From: Thermoleophilia bacterium
Lineage (GTDB): Bacteria; Actinomycetota; Thermoleophilia; Gaiellales; Gaiellaceae
Direction of reading: 5' to 3'
Assembly (NCBI GenBank): GCA_014534155.1
Contig: JACVSB010000057.1
Coordinates: 1-8,597, forward strand
Length of the DNA stretch: 8,597 nt
Shown: one piece after another, positions 6,185-8,597 of the stretch
How the letters are laid out: every line of letters starts with the position of its first letter
How positions within the stretch are numbered: the stretch's first letter is position 1
Program-made: the position numbers and the translations under genes
Notes under the pieces: generated by a model
Seen by the model: the letters and a program-made list of their open reading frames with translations, nothing else
What the model was told of the DNA's origin: nothing
The model's database searches: none

Positions 6185-6214
6185 CGGCCACGACGGGCGG
6201 ACGTTAGCGTCCGC
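6181..6214 (+). promoter_or_regulatory. Candidate promoter and perfect hairpin before the glycosyltransferase
   Basis: CTGACG (6181-6186) and TAGCGT (6205-6210) are 18 nt apart and fit weak -35 and TANNNT -10 boxes. Transcription would start at about 6217, almost at the GTG (6221). The same DNA holds a perfect 7-bp stem, GCGGACG (6197-6203) and CGTCCGC (6208-6214), with a TTAG loop. No T run follows, so it is a poor intrinsic terminator. If transcribed from upstream, the stem would end 6 nt before the start codon and could hinder translation. It could also be a binding site for a dimeric regulator. Confidence 0.3.
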
Positions 6215-6220
6215 GCCGCT

Positions 6221-7242
6221 GTGCGGATCCTCCTCGTCTCGTCGATGTACCCCGGCCCCGGCGATCCCGACTTCGGGACGTTCGTCGCCGATCTCGCGCG
6301 CGAGCTCTCGCGCCTCGGACACGAGATCGTCCCGGCGGTGGTCGATCGCCGGGCCGGCTCGGCGGGGAAGCAGGCCCGGCTTCTGGCCGACGCGCTCCGA
6401 CGCGCGCGCTGCCGGCCTGACGTCGTCTACGCGCACTACCTGGTGCCCGCAGGCGTCGCGGCGGCAGCAGCGGGCGTGGCGGCAAGCGCGCCCCTCGTCG
6501 TGACCGCGCACGGGCGCGACGTGCGCAACGTCGGCCGGATTCCCGGCGTCGGGCTGTTGACGCGCCTCGTCCTCGCGCGCGCCCGAGAGGTGATCGCCGT
6601 CTCCGACTACCTGCGGCGCGAGCTCTCGACGCGCTTCCCGAAGCTGACGCAGCGTGTCGAGGTCGTCTCGGCGGGCGTCGACCTCGACCGCTTCCGCCCT
6701 CGCGACGCCGAGCAAGCGCGGAGCTCTCTCGCGTGGGGTGGTGAGCCTCCCTTCTTCCTCTGCGTCGGCTCGCTCGACGCGCGGAAGAACGTCGTCCGCC
6801 TGGCTGACGCCTTCGGCCGGCTCGGCCATGGAACGCTCGCCTTCGTTGGGGATGGTCCGGTGCGCCCGCAACTGGAGGGCCGCGAGCGGGTTCTCCTCAC
6901 GGGACGCGTCGAGCACGCCGTCGTGGCCGACTGGGTAGCCGCGTGCGACGTCCTCTGCCAGCCCAGCCTCGTCGAGCCCTTCGGCCTCGCCCTCCTCGAG
7001 GCCATGGCCGGCGAGCGCTCCGTCGTCGCGACGAGGGTCGGGGGACCGCCGGAATTCGTCTCTCCGGAGGCCGGCGTACTCGTGGAACCGACGAGCGTGG
7101 AATCGATCGAGGCCGGCCTCGCGGCCGCGGCACGCCTGCCGTCGCCGAACGCGGCCGCGCGCCTCGCCGCCGCGCGCTACGACGTGCGCGGGGAGGCAGC
7201 GCGCGTGGCCTCGATCCTCGCGCGGGCGGCACAATCGCCCTG

Positions 7243-7243
<1 letters not shown>
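6221..7243 (+). CDS. Glycosyltransferase, GT4 family (GT-B fold)
   Basis: A 340-residue retaining glycosyltransferase that moves a sugar from a nucleotide-sugar donor to an unidentified acceptor, probably in cell-surface polysaccharide or glycolipid synthesis at the cytoplasmic membrane face. The N-terminal Rossmann half opens with MRILLVSSMYPGPGDPDFGT and has LVVTAHGRDV (H97) and the REVIAVSDYLRREL block. The C-terminal donor half has FLCVGSLDARKNVVRLADAF with R188/K189, LAFVGDGP, VLLTGRV, and the family signature E-x7-E in EPFGLALLEAMA (E252 and E260). No membrane segment is evident. Length is slightly under the usual 360-400. The GTG is supported by the family N-terminus and by an in-frame stop 36 nt upstream; no ribosome site is seen. 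The stop overlaps the transporter start by one base (TGATG). Donor and acceptor cannot be read from the sequence. Confidence 0.9.
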
Positions 7244-8167
<924 letters not shown>

Positions 8168-8181
<14 letters not shown>

Positions 8182-8200
8182 TCGAGCTTCATTAAGCTTG
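8168..8200 (+). promoter_or_regulatory. Candidate promoter of the receiver gene with an inverted repeat over the -10 region
   Basis: A perfect TTGACA (8168-8173) lies inside the last codons of the transporter gene. TAAGCT (8193-8198) fits TANNNT at a long 19-nt spacing; TTAAGC one base earlier is the alternative. Seven nucleotides below the -10 is 8205, the A of the ATG, so the transcript is predicted to be leaderless. An inverted repeat, CGAGCTT (8183-8189) and AAGCTTG (8194-8200) with a CATT spacer, matches at six of seven positions (the seventh is a G/T pair). It covers the -10 box and is a possible operator. This stretch is clearly more AT-rich than its surroundings. Confidence 0.5.
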
Positions 8201-8204
8201 CACT

Positions 8205-8591
8205 ATGGGGTCCCGCCATCTCAGCGTCGTCATCGCCGACGACCACGATCTCTTCGCCGACAGCGTGAGCGCGTTCCTCAGCACCGACGCGCGCATCGAG
8301 GTGGTCGCGCGCGCGGCCAACGGCGAGGAGGCGGCCGCGCTCGCGGCCGCGCACCGCCCCGACGTCGTCCTTATGGACATCTCCATGCCCGTGATGAACG
8401 GGTTCGATGCCACCCGCCGAATCCGCACGGAGGTGCCAGACACGTGCGTCCTCTTCCTCACGGGCTCGAACTCACCCGCGGACATCGCCGCTGCGCGCGC
8501 CGCCGGGGGGTCGGGCTACGTGATGAAGGATCGCATCGCCTCCGAGCTCGTCGAGGCGATCGTCGCGGCCGCGCGCGAGTGCGACGGGTAG
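8205..8591 (+). CDS. Single-domain (receiver-only) response regulator
   Basis: A 128-residue protein consisting of one CheY-like receiver domain. Key residues are all present: acidic pair D12/D13 in VVIADDH, phospho-acceptor D58 in VVLMDISMP, the switch threonine T86 in LFLTGS, and K108 in YVMKDR. The sequence style (IADDH, MDISMPVMNG) is that of the NarL/FixJ family, whose members normally carry a LuxR-type helix-turn-helix after a linker. Here a TAG stops the protein right after the last receiver helix, so no output domain exists in this frame. It may act by protein contact or as a phosphorelay intermediate. Degeneration of a longer regulator is possible, but only 6 nt are visible beyond the stop. 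It has its own promoter and no ribosome site, as expected for a leaderless mRNA. The GAF kinase at 4653 is a candidate partner, by proximity only. Confidence 0.88.
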   Translation: MGSRHLSVVIADDHDLFADSVSAFLSTDARIEVVARAANGEEAAALAAAHRPDVVLMDISMPVMNGFDATRRIRTEVPDTCVLFLTGSNSPADIAAARAAGGSGYVMKDRIASELVEAIVAAARECDG

Positions 8592-8597
8592 GCCGGG

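Noticed and set aside
6020..7234. Long minus-strand open frame (404 codons) opposite the glycosyltransferase
   Set aside because: No recognisable motif, and the plus strand shows a complete GT4 signature set.

Overview
The window comes from a very GC-rich bacterium (roughly 70% GC by eye). GTG starts are frequent, genes are tightly packed, and most starts have no visible Shine-Dalgarno sequence. Together with the protein sequences this suggests a deep-branching actinomycetotal lineage such as Thermoleophilia (Gaiellales/Solirubrobacterales) or a relative. That placement is inference from composition and gene content, not a database result.

Left part (1-4594): the first 128 bases hold the 5' end of a minus-strand PAS-domain gene, divergent from a plus-strand information-processing cluster. 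The cluster runs gltX (an unusually short glutamyl-tRNA synthetase), cysS, rlmB (TrmH/SpoU 23S rRNA methyltransferase), a YacP/Rae1-like NYN-domain nuclease, and sigH, a clear homologue of Bacillus Spo0H. A tRNA-Thr(UGU) gene follows. The order gltX-cysS-rlmB-yacP-sigH matches the Bacillus subtilis cluster apart from the missing cysE and mrnC. gltX to yacP are separated by 4 nt or less, or overlap, so they probably form one operon. sigH stands apart: it has its own candidate promoter, a structured leader of about 70 nt, and the only strong Shine-Dalgarno in the window.

Right part (4595-8597): where Bacillus-type order would continue with rpmG-secE-nusG, this window has a soluble GAF-domain histidine kinase and an ATGA-coupled 84-residue protein of unknown function. 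These are followed by a GT4-type glycosyltransferase, a CzcD/ZnT-like zinc efflux transporter (1-nt overlap with the glycosyltransferase), and a receiver-only response regulator with its own promoter, predicted to be transcribed as a leaderless mRNA.

No CRISPR array, insertion sequence, integrase, toxin-antitoxin or phage gene was seen. No gene-free stretch exceeds 105 bases. The least explained items are the miniaturised GluRS, the sigH leader, the kinase-coupled small protein, and the receiver promoter with an inverted repeat over its -10 region.
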